Below, one piece after another: positions 26,572 through 34,906 of a stretch of 64,000 bases of DNA. Source of the stretch: Photorhabdus cinerea (GTDB taxonomy: Bacteria; Pseudomonadota; Gammaproteobacteria; Enterobacterales; Enterobacteriaceae). Position 1 is the stretch's first letter. The number at the start of each line of letters is the position of its first letter. The notes under the pieces are model-generated. The model searched no databases and was not told the origin of the DNA. It saw nothing but the letters and a program-made list of their open reading frames with translations. A program made the translations under genes and the position numbers. Where the stretch lies: NCBI RefSeq assembly GCF_011189575.1, contig NZ_PUJW01000011.1:113786-177785 (forward strand), in the 5' to 3' direction.

Positions 26572-27828
26572 ATGGAATTCTTCCACTTTCTGATGAGTGA
26601 TGTGCTGTCAGAACCTGCGGTTTTGGTGGGATTTATCGCACTTATTGGTCTGATCGCACAAAAAAAACCAGTGACTGAATGTATCAAAGGCACCATAAAA
26701 ACCATAATGGGTTTTGTGATCTTGGGGGCGGGCGCCGGGTTAGTCGTTTCTTCACTGGGGGATTTTGCTGCAATTTTCCAACATGCCTTTGGTATTCAGG
26801 GGGTAGTACCAAATAACGAAGCGATTGTTTCCATTGCACAGAAAAGTTTTGGTAAAGAAATGGCAATGATTATGTTCTTTGCCATGGTGATCAATATCCT
26901 GATTGCCCGTTTTACACCCTGGAAATTCATCTTTCTGACAGGGCATCACACCTTGTTTATGTCCATGATGGTGGCAGTGATTCTGGCAACTGCTGGGATC
27001 AGCGGAACTAAGCTAGTGGTTATAGGTTCTGTGGTTGTTGGTGTTGCTATGGTTTTCTTTCCGGCGATTGCTCATCCGTATATGAAGAAAGTAACAGGTT
27101 CTGATGAAGTTGCTATTGGGCATTTTTCTACACTTTCCTATGTCCTGTCTGGTTTTATTGGGAGTAAACTGGGCAATAAAGAACATTCAACGGAAGAGAT
27201 GAATGTTCCGAAAAGTTTGCTGTTTCTGCGTGATACGTCGGTTGCTATTGCTTTCACAATGGCGATTATTTTTATTATCACCTGTTTGTTTGCTGGTGGT
27301 GATTTTGTAAGAGAAGTCAGTGGTGGTAAAAATGGATTTATGTTTTCGTTAATGCAATCTATTACCTTTGCTGCCGGTGTATATATCATTCTACAAGGTG
27401 TGAGAATGATAATTGCAGAAATTGTTCCTGCATTTAAAGGAATTTCCGACAAGTTGGTTCCGAATGCTAAACCTGCATTGGATTGTCCGGTTGTATTCTC
27501 TTACGCTCCTAATGCGGTACTGGTAGGTTTCTTGAGCAGTTTTGTTGCGGGTATTATCGGTATGTTTGTACTGTATGCATTGGGTATGACAGTAGTTATT
27601 CCGGGTGTTGTGCCACACTTTTTTGTTGGTGCTGCGGCTGGGGTTTTCGGTAATGCAACAGGTGGCCGCAGAGGAGCTATTCTTGGTGCCTTTACTCAGG
27701 GCTTGTTGATCACTTTCCTGCCCGTATTCTTATTACCTGTCTTGGGGAATATCGGTATTGCCAACGCGACATTTAGTGATGCTGACTTTGGCGCATTAGG
27801 TATTCTGTTGGGCGTTATTGTTCGTTGA
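26572..27828 (+). CDS. PTS EIIC transporter, ascorbate (UlaA/SgaT) type
   Basis: A 418-residue PTS membrane permease of the ascorbate-galactitol superfamily, with about 11 helices (FVILGAGAGLVV, TPWKFIFLTGHHTLFMSMM, GVVPHFFVGAAAGVFGNATGG). It transports the sugar with coupled phosphorylation. A perfect GGAGGT ribosome site precedes it, 12 bases after the IIB stop. None of the ascorbate catabolic genes (ulaD-G) is present, so the true substrate is open. A hairpin (ACAGGG/CCCTGT, 27858-27878) follows. Confidence 0.9.
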   Translation: MEFFHFLMSDVLSEPAVLVGFIALIGLIAQKKPVTECIKGTIKTIMGFVILGAGAGLVVSSLGDFAAIFQHAFGIQGVVPNNEAIVSIAQKSFGKEMAMIMFFAMVINILIARFTPWKFIFLTGHHTLFMSMMVAVILATAGISGTKLVVIGSVVVGVAMVFFPAIAHPYMKKVTGSDEVAIGHFSTLSYVLSGFIGSKLGNKEHSTEEMNVPKSLLFLRDTSVAIAFTMAIIFIITCLFAGGDFVREVSGGKNGFMFSLMQSITFAAGVYIILQGVRMIIAEIVPAFKGISDKLVPNAKPALDCPVVFSYAPNAVLVGFLSSFVAGIIGMFVLYALGMTVVIPGVVPHFFVGAAAGVFGNATGGRRGAILGAFTQGLLITFLPVFLLPVLGNIGIANATFSDADFGALGILLGVIVR

Positions 27829-27857
27829 TTTGGGGTCGCTGGAATTTCGGGATTGAA

Positions 27858-27892
27858 ACAGGGTTATAGACTCCCTGTCTCGATCTCTTTTA
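27858..27892 (+). terminator. Terminator of the PTS operon
   Basis: ACAGGG/CCCTGT 6-bp stem with a 9-base loop, followed by a short pyrimidine tract ending in TTTT. Confidence 0.6.
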
Positions 27893-27981
27893 CATCAAGT
27901 TGTTGCCCATATATCAGATTAAGAGAAAACTCAGATTAGTTAAACAGAATAGAGAGAATATGTAATAATAAAATCGATTAT

Positions 27982-28677
27982 TTATAGCAAAATATGGCCT
28001 ATAGATTTAAAGTATTTAGGTGGAATGTAGAGATCATAATTATTCTCTTTGCAAAATATTCTTAATTCAATAGCTGAGTTAACTGATAGTTTCTCATAGA
28101 TACTTTCGAAATATTTTTCTACGGTACGATATGAAATTTTCATTTCTCTGGCGATATACCTATTGTTAACGCCACGGCAAAATAAAAAAAGGACTGTCCA
28201 TTCTTTCTCTTTCAATATATTGTTAGGCGGCTGAAATCTAATCGATATAGGAATATCATTCTCTATATAATGAGACACGGTGAAATTATGCACTTCTCTG
28301 GCATGGGCAATGATACCAACACATTGCTTATTTTCATCCATTAATGGGTATTTGTTACAAAAATAGGATATAGATTGTTCGTTTTTGCTATGAGGATAAG
28401 TGTTAAGCGATGATATTCGTTGCATAGATTGTAAGACCTTACGATCATGTTCCTCAAAAAGGTGAGCAAATTGATTAAGCGGTGTAGGTAATTCTTCATC
28501 AGTATATCCGACAACATTAAAGTTTTCAGGTAACTTATTGGTTTTAATAAACTCTGTATTTGCATAAATAAAACGGAATTCCTTATCTTTCACAAACCAT
28601 GATTCTGAGCTTTTATCCCACATATTAGTTAATTGAGGAGTAATAAAAGGGACTTTTTTACATCCTGATTGACTCAT
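27982..28677 (-). CDS. PAS4-LuxR regulator, type 1 (module A)
   Basis: A 231-residue LuxR solo: an N-terminal PAS4-like sensor domain (about 15-130, SSESWFVKDKEFRFIYANTEF) and a C-terminal LuxR helix-turn-helix (about 160-225, LKEKEWTVLFLFCRGVNNRY, SYRTVEKYFESIYEKL). No AHL-synthase gene is near. Such PAS4-LuxR solos are amplified in insect-associated Photorhabdus and are thought to sense host or metabolic small molecules; the ligand is unknown. It closely matches the genes at 38948 and 43046 and is the last gene of module A in transcription order. Confidence 0.87.
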   Translation of the reverse strand: MSQSGCKKVPFITPQLTNMWDKSSESWFVKDKEFRFIYANTEFIKTNKLPENFNVVGYTDEELPTPLNQFAHLFEEHDRKVLQSMQRISSLNTYPHSKNEQSISYFCNKYPLMDENKQCVGIIAHAREVHNFTVSHYIENDIPISIRFQPPNNILKEKEWTVLFLFCRGVNNRYIAREMKISYRTVEKYFESIYEKLSVNSAIELRIFCKENNYDLYIPPKYFKSIGHILL

Positions 28678-28736
28678 ATTTGACCTTTATAACATTATTA
28701 CCTTATAAAAAATTTGAATAAACAAATAAACGACAT

Positions 28737-29408
28737 TTATAAGTAAGACAATAAAAACCTTTTTGGTGCATAGAGATTAAAACTATTTATTTGGCAGTAT
28801 TCCTCCAGTTGTAAATCAGAATTTACATCTAATTTATTATAAATTTTTCTCATATCCTTCCCTATGGTTTTGTAAGGGATATTAAGTAATTGACTGATTT
28901 GTTTTTTGCTATATTTATGTGAAAAAAGGAAAACGATTTCCCATTCTTGCTGAGTGAGAAGTTCAGTCGGTGATTGAAATATAACGGAAGCAGGTAGTTT
29001 ATTGTGAAATAGGCGAGTTAGTGAATGATTCTGGGCTTGCCAAGCATGGAAAAGGATGCCGATGCATTCACCATTATCATTATATAGCGGAAGTTTCTCT
29101 TGGAAATAAGATGATAAAATTCTATCCTGTCCAAATACATGTGTTTCTAATGATAAAATGCTTTCTTCATTTTCCATCACCCTCAAATCATGTTTAATAA
29201 AATATTCAGAGAATTCATTGCCTTGCCACGGAATATCACTATCATATTTACCTTGATAATCATAATTAGAATTTATATTTTGAAGCTTAGTCAATGCATT
29301 ATTTCCATAAAAAAAACAGGAAGATTTATCTTTTATCCCCCATGGTTCGTTGCTAGTTTCCAAGGTGTTTATTATTTGAGATGAAATAATAAAATTTTTT
29401 CTAGTCAT
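28737..29408 (-). CDS. PAS4-LuxR regulator, type 2 (module A)
   Basis: A 223-residue protein with the same plan: PAS4-like N-terminus (SNEPWGIKDKSSCFFYGN, SLETHVFGQDRILSSYFQEKLP) and a LuxR-type C-terminus (LLTQQEWEIVFLFSHKYSKKQ, IPYKTIGKDMRKIYNKLDVN). The recognition region (IGKDMRKI) is less canonical than in its paralogues. Related genes are at 39792, 40495 and 43874. It lies 59 bases upstream of the type-1 gene, on the same strand. Confidence 0.85.
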   Translation of the reverse strand: MTRKNFIISSQIINTLETSNEPWGIKDKSSCFFYGNNALTKLQNINSNYDYQGKYDSDIPWQGNEFSEYFIKHDLRVMENEESILSLETHVFGQDRILSSYFQEKLPLYNDNGECIGILFHAWQAQNHSLTRLFHNKLPASVIFQSPTELLTQQEWEIVFLFSHKYSKKQISQLLNIPYKTIGKDMRKIYNKLDVNSDLQLEEYCQINSFNLYAPKRFLLSYL

Positions 29409-29488
29409 ATTTTTTTATATAAATTTTGATTTAAGAAAACATTATGATTTTTGGTTGCAAAAATATCTCTGGTGCGTAGAGATTAACC

Positions 29489-29896
29489 TCAGTAAGAAAC
29501 AGAAAATTTTAGAGCTTTGTACATCTGCAAAGTGGTACCGATACAACGATCATGGTCATTACAAAGTGAATATTCATAACGGGTACAAGTTTGCTTAGTT
29601 TTATTTTTTTCAAACGAGTGGGTATTTAATGAAGTCACTCTTGAAATAGTTTGGATAACTTTTTGACTCTGGCGGTAGTATTCCTCTTCATATTTTGCAA
29701 TATGTGAGGTCAATTCACCCATTGAAAACCCTGTTATATTGGGATCTTTAAGTAAATCGAGCTTTTGGTAAAAGGTAGAGTTGTCATATATAAATTCTGA
29801 CTGACAACTCTTGGTTTCACAAGGATTATGACTTTTTTTTTGCATAAAAATTAATTTCATAGTGATATTATTCGATTTGTTTTTTATATTTGACAT
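29489..29896 (-). pseudogene. PAS4-LuxR regulator, type 3, HTH deleted (module A)
   Basis: A 135-residue frame that matches the first 140 residues of the type-3 gene at 41232 (SNIKNKSNNIT, FDITGLS-like NITGFSMGELTS, QKVIQTISRVTSLNTH) and stops right after FSVSY. Directly behind the stop, in another frame, the DNA encodes EVNLYAPEIFLQ, which is the conserved C-terminal end of the family. So about 80 residues with the whole helix-turn-helix are gone by a frame-breaking deletion. Residues of the PAS core are also altered (KSHNPCETKS for SDEPWGAKD). It cannot bind DNA; it could be dead or a sensor-only relic. Confidence 0.75.
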
Positions 29897-30348
29897 GATA
29901 ACTCATTAGTTGTTATTTAAGTAACTATCTGAGTGGTTTTTTACTGATTTCACTTAAAATAACCTGAATATATAATGGATTGCAATAATTAATTTGTAAA
30001 AAGATAAGATTTTTTTATTTTATCTGCATCTGTTAATTAAATCATTTATTCTTTTGTGTAAGATATTCACATGTAGAAAAATATAGCTATCAATATTATT
30101 TTATTTTTATCTTATTAGAATATTTTGTTTACCATTTTTGTCATAAGGAGCGAAAATGAGCAACGTTTAAACAAAAGCCCCCACTTTTAATTGAACTTTA
30201 ACGGGGAAGCTAAGTGAATCGTTCCTTACGTACTGCGTGTGCACTCCAGTTTTTGTACGTTGCTGATGTTAACTACACATTCTTAATAATGGTTTACAAC
30301 AATAACGTCATTGGAATAGGTAGTTAATATTGAAATTATTTAGATTAT
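29897..30348. promoter_or_regulatory. Promoter region of LuxR module A
   Basis: AT-rich region upstream of module A. The stretch with TTTTTTACTGATTTCACTTAAAATAACC (29938-29965, quoted in part) recurs in related form upstream of the type-3 genes of modules B (near 41970) and C (near 44880), so the promoter was copied with the module. No gene is seen. Confidence 0.5.
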
Positions 30349-30700
30349 TTACTGATAATTTATTCTAATTGTTAAATGAATTGTTTTGTCATATAATGCA
30401 AAGTACACATCAGCCAGTGAATTGATTGATACACGTGTAAATGCAATTGCCATCATACCAATTATACCAACATTATGAGCAATATATGCTTTATCCAATA
30501 CTTGCTCTGTTTGACCTCTGCGAGAGATAGCAATAAAAACTTCATATTTCACTGCATTACTGAGGAAAATTCTACGATTGTTTCCCGGACTAGAGCTAGA
30601 AGCTGTTTCCCTGGCGCTTGTAATTTCTGTGTCAAATAATCGGTAAATGGGCCTGCAAAGATTTACCGAGACCCTGCGTGATTTGAAGCAAAAATCGATC
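30349..30700 (-). pseudogene. Remnant of an RpiR-type SIS-domain regulator
   Basis: Two adjoining frames on the minus strand read as consecutive parts of a SIS (sugar isomerase) domain: first FAGPFTDYLTQKLQAPGKQ (about 30560-30660), then, after a frame change, VFIAISRRGQTEQVLDKAY and SINSLADVYFAL (30349-30552). VFIAISRRGQT is the phosphosugar-binding SIS motif (normally ISxSGxT) of RpiR/MurR regulators. The DNA-binding half is missing. I read this as a frameshifted, truncated relic. Confidence 0.5.
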
Positions 30701-30864
30701 TGATTGGCCTATCCTTTGTTAAAATGATTGTTGGGCTTATTATGATAATTTCTGTTGTTTTTTCAGACAGATCAACTTATTTAGCGAGTGATGGTTAATT
30801 GAATCAGTATTTTTCTTTTCATCTTATGATGGTAAGAATATAGGGGGCTACCGGAGAACAGACA

Positions 30865-31035
30865 TTGAATACCTATCAATTACACAACTTGAGCGAAGCT
30901 CAGGCACAGCAAAAGCAATTTCGTTTAGACATTTTTACCATAGGGGATTTAAGGTTGGTTCCTGGTCTGAATCAGTTACAGATAACGCAAAATATTACAT
31001 GCGTTGAGATAAAAAATATTTGGGATAGACCATAA
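30865..31035 (+). pseudogene. Duplicated, internally deleted 5' end of yhfS, overlapping the recombinase start
   Basis: A 56-codon frame with TTG start whose first residues NTYQLHNLSEAQAQQKQF match the start of YhfS at 37615 (NTHPLRSLNMEQAQQKQF); after a gap of about 14 residues DIFTIGDLRLVPGLNQLQIT matches TTGDLGLVPGLNQPQMT. The upstream GGAGAACAGACATTG also matches the yhfS leader. The frame ends in TAA overlapping by one base the ATG of the recombinase at 31035. It may be dead, or act as a leader frame for the recombinase. Confidence 0.7.
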
Positions 31036-31655
31036 TGCGTCAACGTAGACATCTAACACAATACGAAGTGGAAAGTATGCTGGCAGTGGCAAAAAGTAGT
31101 GCTAATGGTGAGCGCGACTATTGCCTGGTATACATGAGTTTTGTTCATGGCTTACGTGTTAGTGAAGCCAGGTATTTACGGTTATCCGACTTGGATTTGG
31201 ATGATGGAAGTTTGTATATTCGTCGCTTAAAAGGCGGGTTTTGTACAAACCATCCCCTCTTGGGTTATGAAATCAAGGCGATTAACGCGTGGCTTGAAGT
31301 ACGTAAAACTTTTCGAGGTGCGGAAAGCGATTGGTTATTTTTGTCACGCTCCGGAAAACCGCTTACACGTCAGCGTATTTATCAATTGATTAACCAATTA
31401 GGGCGACAGGCTAATATTTCAGTAGGTTCCCATCCACATATGTTGCGCCATGCCTGTGGTTTTGCTCTTGCTGACAGGGGAGTGGATACCCGGCTGATAC
31501 AAGATTATCTTGGACACAGTAACATTCGCCACACGGTGAGGTATACCGCCAGTAATGCAGAACGTTTTCACGGTGTTTGGAGCATAAAAAGGAATCGGTA
31601 TCGAGAATTACACTTTGATTATATCCCAAGGGCTGATGCTTGTTCAGTTGAATAA
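31035..31655 (+). CDS. Fim-type tyrosine recombinase / DNA invertase
   Basis: A 206-residue tyrosine recombinase of the short FimB/FimE/MrpI class, which consists of the catalytic domain only. Catalytic residues are all present: R41 (HGLRVSEA), K66 (LKGGF), H135 and R138 (HPHMLRHACG), H161 (LGHSNI) and nucleophile Y170 (VRYTAS). Such enzymes invert short promoter segments of fimbrial or surface loci. No fimbrial gene or obvious invertible repeat is near, and it lies between a LuxR module and the yhf operon. It starts one base inside the stop of the yhfS fragment. A strong hairpin follows. Confidence 0.88.
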   Translation: MRQRRHLTQYEVESMLAVAKSSANGERDYCLVYMSFVHGLRVSEARYLRLSDLDLDDGSLYIRRLKGGFCTNHPLLGYEIKAINAWLEVRKTFRGAESDWLFLSRSGKPLTRQRIYQLINQLGRQANISVGSHPHMLRHACGFALADRGVDTRLIQDYLGHSNIRHTVRYTASNAERFHGVWSIKRNRYRELHFDYIPRADACSVE

Positions 31656-31665
31656 GTGATTCTGA

Positions 31666-31692
31666 TGTATGCGCCTGTTAAGGGCGCATACA
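31666..31692 (+). terminator. Terminator of the recombinase gene
   Basis: TGTATGCGCC/GGCGCATACA, a perfect 10-bp stem with a 7-base loop, right after the recombinase stop; no long T tract. Confidence 0.7.
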
Positions 31693-31790
31693 CAAAGGTC
31701 ATCTTATCCGGGATTATGTATGGTATTTTGCCTATTTTTTCTGTTGATTATCATCTTATTGGTTGATTGCTAATGATTTGATTAACGGTT

Positions 31791-31917
31791 TATACCCAAT
31801 GGATTTCAAGATGGATCGCGACGGCAAGGGAGCGAATCCCCGGGAGCATAGATAACTCTGTGACCGGGGTGAGTGAGTGCAGCCAACAAAGAGGCAACTT
31901 GAAAGATAACGGGTATA
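31791..31917 (+). repeat. ERIC element (copy 4)
   Basis: 127 bp from TATACCCAATGGATTTCAAG to GATAACGGGTATA, nearly identical to copy 1. It lies between the recombinase and yhfZ. Confidence 0.92.
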
Positions 31918-32281
31918 TCCATAATCCAGAAAATAGGGCTACAGTAATAACCATTGTCTGGAATGAACGCCTTATAGGCGTCCATTTTTTCTTTAAATCG
32001 ACATTGATTGCCCTGAGATACTGTAATTCACCCCAATTGATATAACCCTTCTTGCTGGCTTGGCGGCTGAAGCAGAAACCAGACACTGAGCGAGCAATTT
32101 TCACCCACTAACAGGAATTTCCCTCCTGAGTTGCCTCAGTACAAAGGTAAGGCAGATTCTCTTCCTCAATTGTAAAAATCACCCCCTTATTCGTGACTTG
32201 ATTCGCATTTTTGTTATTTTCCGATTGTTATTTATCCTCTTAAGTTGGATATAAATACATTCAAAAAAATGAAGAATAATT
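31918..32281. other. Spacer before the yhf operon
   Basis: About 360 bp without a gene I can support. A perfect hairpin ACGCCT-TAT-AGGCGT (31967-31981) followed by CCATTTTTTCTTT looks like an intrinsic terminator on the plus strand. A minus-strand frame of about 65 codons (32104 down to 31910) runs on into the ERIC element, which argues against it being a gene; it could be a relic. Confidence 0.4.
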
Positions 32282-33187
32282 ATGAGTCGTGAGCTGCTTA
32301 AAAAAGAGGGGGTTGCTCAGGCGTATCTGGCGCGTTATCTGCTAGGTGAGTGCTGTGGTAATCGTTTAAAGACTATTGATGAGCTGGCATCTGACTATGC
32401 GCTGTCTGTTGGATTGGTACAATTTGCATTAAAAAAACTGGAGAATTCTGGTGCGGTTCGCCTGGATCGGCGGGGGCGTAATGGCAGTTATCTGGTTAGC
32501 ATGGATCACAAAGCACTGTTGGCACATGCTGATATCGGTAATGTAGTTTGTGCGATGCCGTTACCTTATACCCGATTGTACGAAGGGCTGGCGAGTGGTT
32601 TAAAAGCGCAGTTTGGTGGTATTCCGTTTTACTTTGCTCACATGAGAGGTTCGGATGCCCGGGTAGAATGTCTGCGTAACGGTATTTATGACATGGCTGT
32701 AGTGTCAGGTCTGGCTGCACAAACTTATTTGGAACAGCGTGATGTTCTCGCTGTACTTGAATTGGGGCCACACACCTATGTTGGTGGACACCAACTGATT
32801 TACCGCAAGGGTGAAGAGCATAACATCAGTCGTGTTGGGTTAGATAATCGTTCTGCCGACCAGAAGATCATGACCGAAGTGTACTTTGCCGGGCAGGATA
32901 TCACGTTGGTGGATATCTCTTACCACGAATGTTTGTATAAGGTAGTTAAAGGGGACATTGATGCCGTGATTTGGAACGTTAGCAGAGAAATTGAATTGAG
33001 TTCCCGGGAGCTGATTGCGGTACCGTTGCGTGGAAATGTCTGTTTTATGCAAGCTTCTGAAGCGGTAATTTTAACCAGAGCTGATGATATTCCGATTCAG
33101 CAACTTTTGCGTACCACAGTGGATAAAACAGAATTATTGGTTCATCAACAACGAGTACTGGCCGGTCAACAGGACCCAAGTTACTGA
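32282..33187 (+). CDS. yhfZ: YhfZ, GntR-like transcriptional regulator of the yhf operon
   Basis: A 301-residue regulator with an N-terminal winged helix (LKTIDELASDYALSVGLVQFALKKLE, DRRGRNGSYLV) and a C-terminal domain resembling periplasmic binding proteins (YDMAVVSGLAAQ, GDIDAVIWN). It corresponds to E. coli YhfZ and presumably controls the operon. In E. coli yhfZ is at the far end; here it is first in a run yhfZ-Y-X-php-U-T-S, the same order read in one direction. The ligand is unknown. Confidence 0.85.
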   Translation: MSRELLKKEGVAQAYLARYLLGECCGNRLKTIDELASDYALSVGLVQFALKKLENSGAVRLDRRGRNGSYLVSMDHKALLAHADIGNVVCAMPLPYTRLYEGLASGLKAQFGGIPFYFAHMRGSDARVECLRNGIYDMAVVSGLAAQTYLEQRDVLAVLELGPHTYVGGHQLIYRKGEEHNISRVGLDNRSADQKIMTEVYFAGQDITLVDISYHECLYKVVKGDIDAVIWNVSREIELSSRELIAVPLRGNVCFMQASEAVILTRADDIPIQQLLRTTVDKTELLVHQQRVLAGQQDPSY

Positions 33188-33212
33188 TTTAAAATGGACG
33201 GAGTAAAATGAA

Positions 33213-33572
33213 ATGGAAAATCGACTGAATCTGCTCTGTCAGGGAAATGTCATCGATCAGGACATTTGTGATGGCATGATGAAAGTCGTGATTCAGCTTG
33301 AGCAAGATTGGCAAATCCCCGTCAGGAATGCGTTGGGGGAAATGGCGATAACACATATGGCGAATGCGTTGATGCGCTCACGCCGGGGAGAACAAATTGG
33401 TTCACTGGATACTGAACTGTTGATGGAAGTACGTCAGTCTGATGCCTTTTCTCATTTGCAAGTGATTAACGCTTCGCTGTTGGCACATTTTGACGTGCAG
33501 TTACATCCCTGTGAAGAAGGGTATTTGCTGGCAAACCTGTTTAGCCTTTGGGCGGCAAAGGATCAGCAATAG
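33213..33572 (+). CDS. yhfY: YhfY, PRD-domain protein
   Basis: A 119-residue protein matching E. coli YhfY (MENRLNLLCQGNVIDQDIC, THMANALMRSRRGEQI, PCEEGYLLANLFSLW). It consists of one PRD (PTS regulation) domain, with the conserved histidine in THMANAL. PRD domains are usually phosphorylated by PTS proteins; a free one may modulate the YhfZ regulator. It follows yhfZ by 25 bases. Confidence 0.85.
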   Translation: MENRLNLLCQGNVIDQDICDGMMKVVIQLEQDWQIPVRNALGEMAITHMANALMRSRRGEQIGSLDTELLMEVRQSDAFSHLQVINASLLAHFDVQLHPCEEGYLLANLFSLWAAKDQQ

Positions 33573-33688
33573 CACGACAACAGAGATGAAGGGAATTTTT
33601 TTTCCATCAAATATTCAAAAAAATGATGATTTGAACATCTAACTTATTGCAATGGCATTGACCGCTGAAGTAGTACAGGAGGTACAGC

Positions 33689-34870
33689 ATATTTATTAAT
33701 GCACTGAACAAACAAAATCCGGCATTGATTGAGGCAGCCCATATGTTATGGGCGCAAGGGGTTTTGCTGCCTGATACTTATGTCATTGATGTTGAGCAAG
33801 TTTTGGTAAATGCCAGAAAATTGCTTGCTGTAGCGAAGTGTCATGATATTTCTCTGTATCTGATGACCAAACAGATTGGGCGTAATCCTTGGCTGGCACG
33901 CAAGCTTATAGAATTAGGCTATCGGGGTGTCACAGCGGTGGATTTCAAGGAAGCAAGGACATTGATAAGACGGAAGATCCCAGTTATTCATGCTGGTCAT
34001 CTGGTGCAGATCCCGCGGAATATGGTCTCCACTGTGATACAGCAACACCCGGAAGTGATCACGGTGTTTTCTTTAGAAAAAGCGGAGGAAATTTCTTGTC
34101 TTGCGCAGCATCAGGGACATGTGCAGTGCATTATGCTAAAAATTTATGATGATCATGATCATCTTTATCCGGGTCAGGAAGCAGGTTTTCATTTATCGGC
34201 ATTGAATGCCGTTACTCATCGTATTATGGCGATGCCCGGCGTAAAACTAGTGGGATTGACCCATTTTCCTTGCTTATTGTGGCAGGAGGCACAGCAGCGA
34301 ACAGTGCCTGCACCAAATTTGTTCACTTTGTTAAAAGCAAAAGACATTTTACGACAGGCAGGGGTTGAGGTGACGCAGATAAATGCGCCATCGGCATCAA
34401 GCTGTAGCACACTACCGTTACTCGCAAAGTATGGTGTTACCCATACAGAACCCGGACATGCACTGACAGGCACAATCCTGGCTAATTTTCAGGGAGAACA
34501 GCCTGAAAGCGTTGCTATGCTGTATCTGACGGAAATATCTCACCGGTTTAATGGCAACAGCTATTGCTATGGAGGCGGTCATTATCGCCGCGGGCAGGCT
34601 TATAACGCGTTAGTCTTCATTCCAAATGGACAGATTATATCTACTCATTTGTTACCGATGGATAATACCAGTATTGATTACCACTTTTCTCTTGGTGGTG
34701 AATATCCAGTTGGCTGTGCTGTGGTGCTGTGCTTTCGCACTCAGATATTTGTGACTCGTAGTGATGTGGCATTGGTCAGCGGTATCCAGTCAGGGCATCC
34801 AGTGCTGGAAGGACTTTATGACAGCCAGGGAAACCGTATTCCTGTTAATGGGGAAATGACCTGTGAATAA
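33689..34870 (+). CDS. yhfX: YhfX, alanine-racemase-like PLP protein (apparent ATA start)
   Basis: A protein of the alanine-racemase N-terminal barrel family with PLP lysine probably in YLMTKQIGRNPWL; further FPCLLWQEA, NAPSASSCSTLPLLAKYGVTHTEPGHALTG and SYCYGGGHYRRG match E. coli YhfX. Its substrate is unknown. The reading frame aligned with E. coli begins FINALNKQNPALIEA, directly after an ATA codon at 33689, six bases behind a perfect AGGAGG. No ATG is in that place; the first standard start codons in frame are TTG 33725 and ATG 33743, both poorly placed. I therefore give 33689 but mark the start as unusual. Confidence 0.8.
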   Translation: MFINALNKQNPALIEAAHMLWAQGVLLPDTYVIDVEQVLVNARKLLAVAKCHDISLYLMTKQIGRNPWLARKLIELGYRGVTAVDFKEARTLIRRKIPVIHAGHLVQIPRNMVSTVIQQHPEVITVFSLEKAEEISCLAQHQGHVQCIMLKIYDDHDHLYPGQEAGFHLSALNAVTHRIMAMPGVKLVGLTHFPCLLWQEAQQRTVPAPNLFTLLKAKDILRQAGVEVTQINAPSASSCSTLPLLAKYGVTHTEPGHALTGTILANFQGEQPESVAMLYLTEISHRFNGNSYCYGGGHYRRGQAYNALVFIPNGQIISTHLLPMDNTSIDYHFSLGGEYPVGCAVVLCFRTQIFVTRSDVALVSGIQSGHPVLEGLYDSQGNRIPVNGEMTCE

Positions 34871-34906
34871 ATTCATTGTCACCATTTTATTCGGACAGCC
34901 TTCCCG

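Noticed and set aside
26867..27452. Minus-strand frames opposite the PTS IIC gene
   Set aside because: Shadows of the membrane protein gene; biased composition only.
31035..31655. The recombinase as integrase of the prophage at 46 kb
   Set aside because: It is of the short Fim/Mrp invertase class without the N-terminal arm- and core-binding parts of phage integrases and lies 15 kb away across unrelated genes.
31790..32104. 104-codon minus-strand frame before yhfZ
   Set aside because: Its last third is ERIC copy 4 and the rest has no recognisable family or ribosome site.
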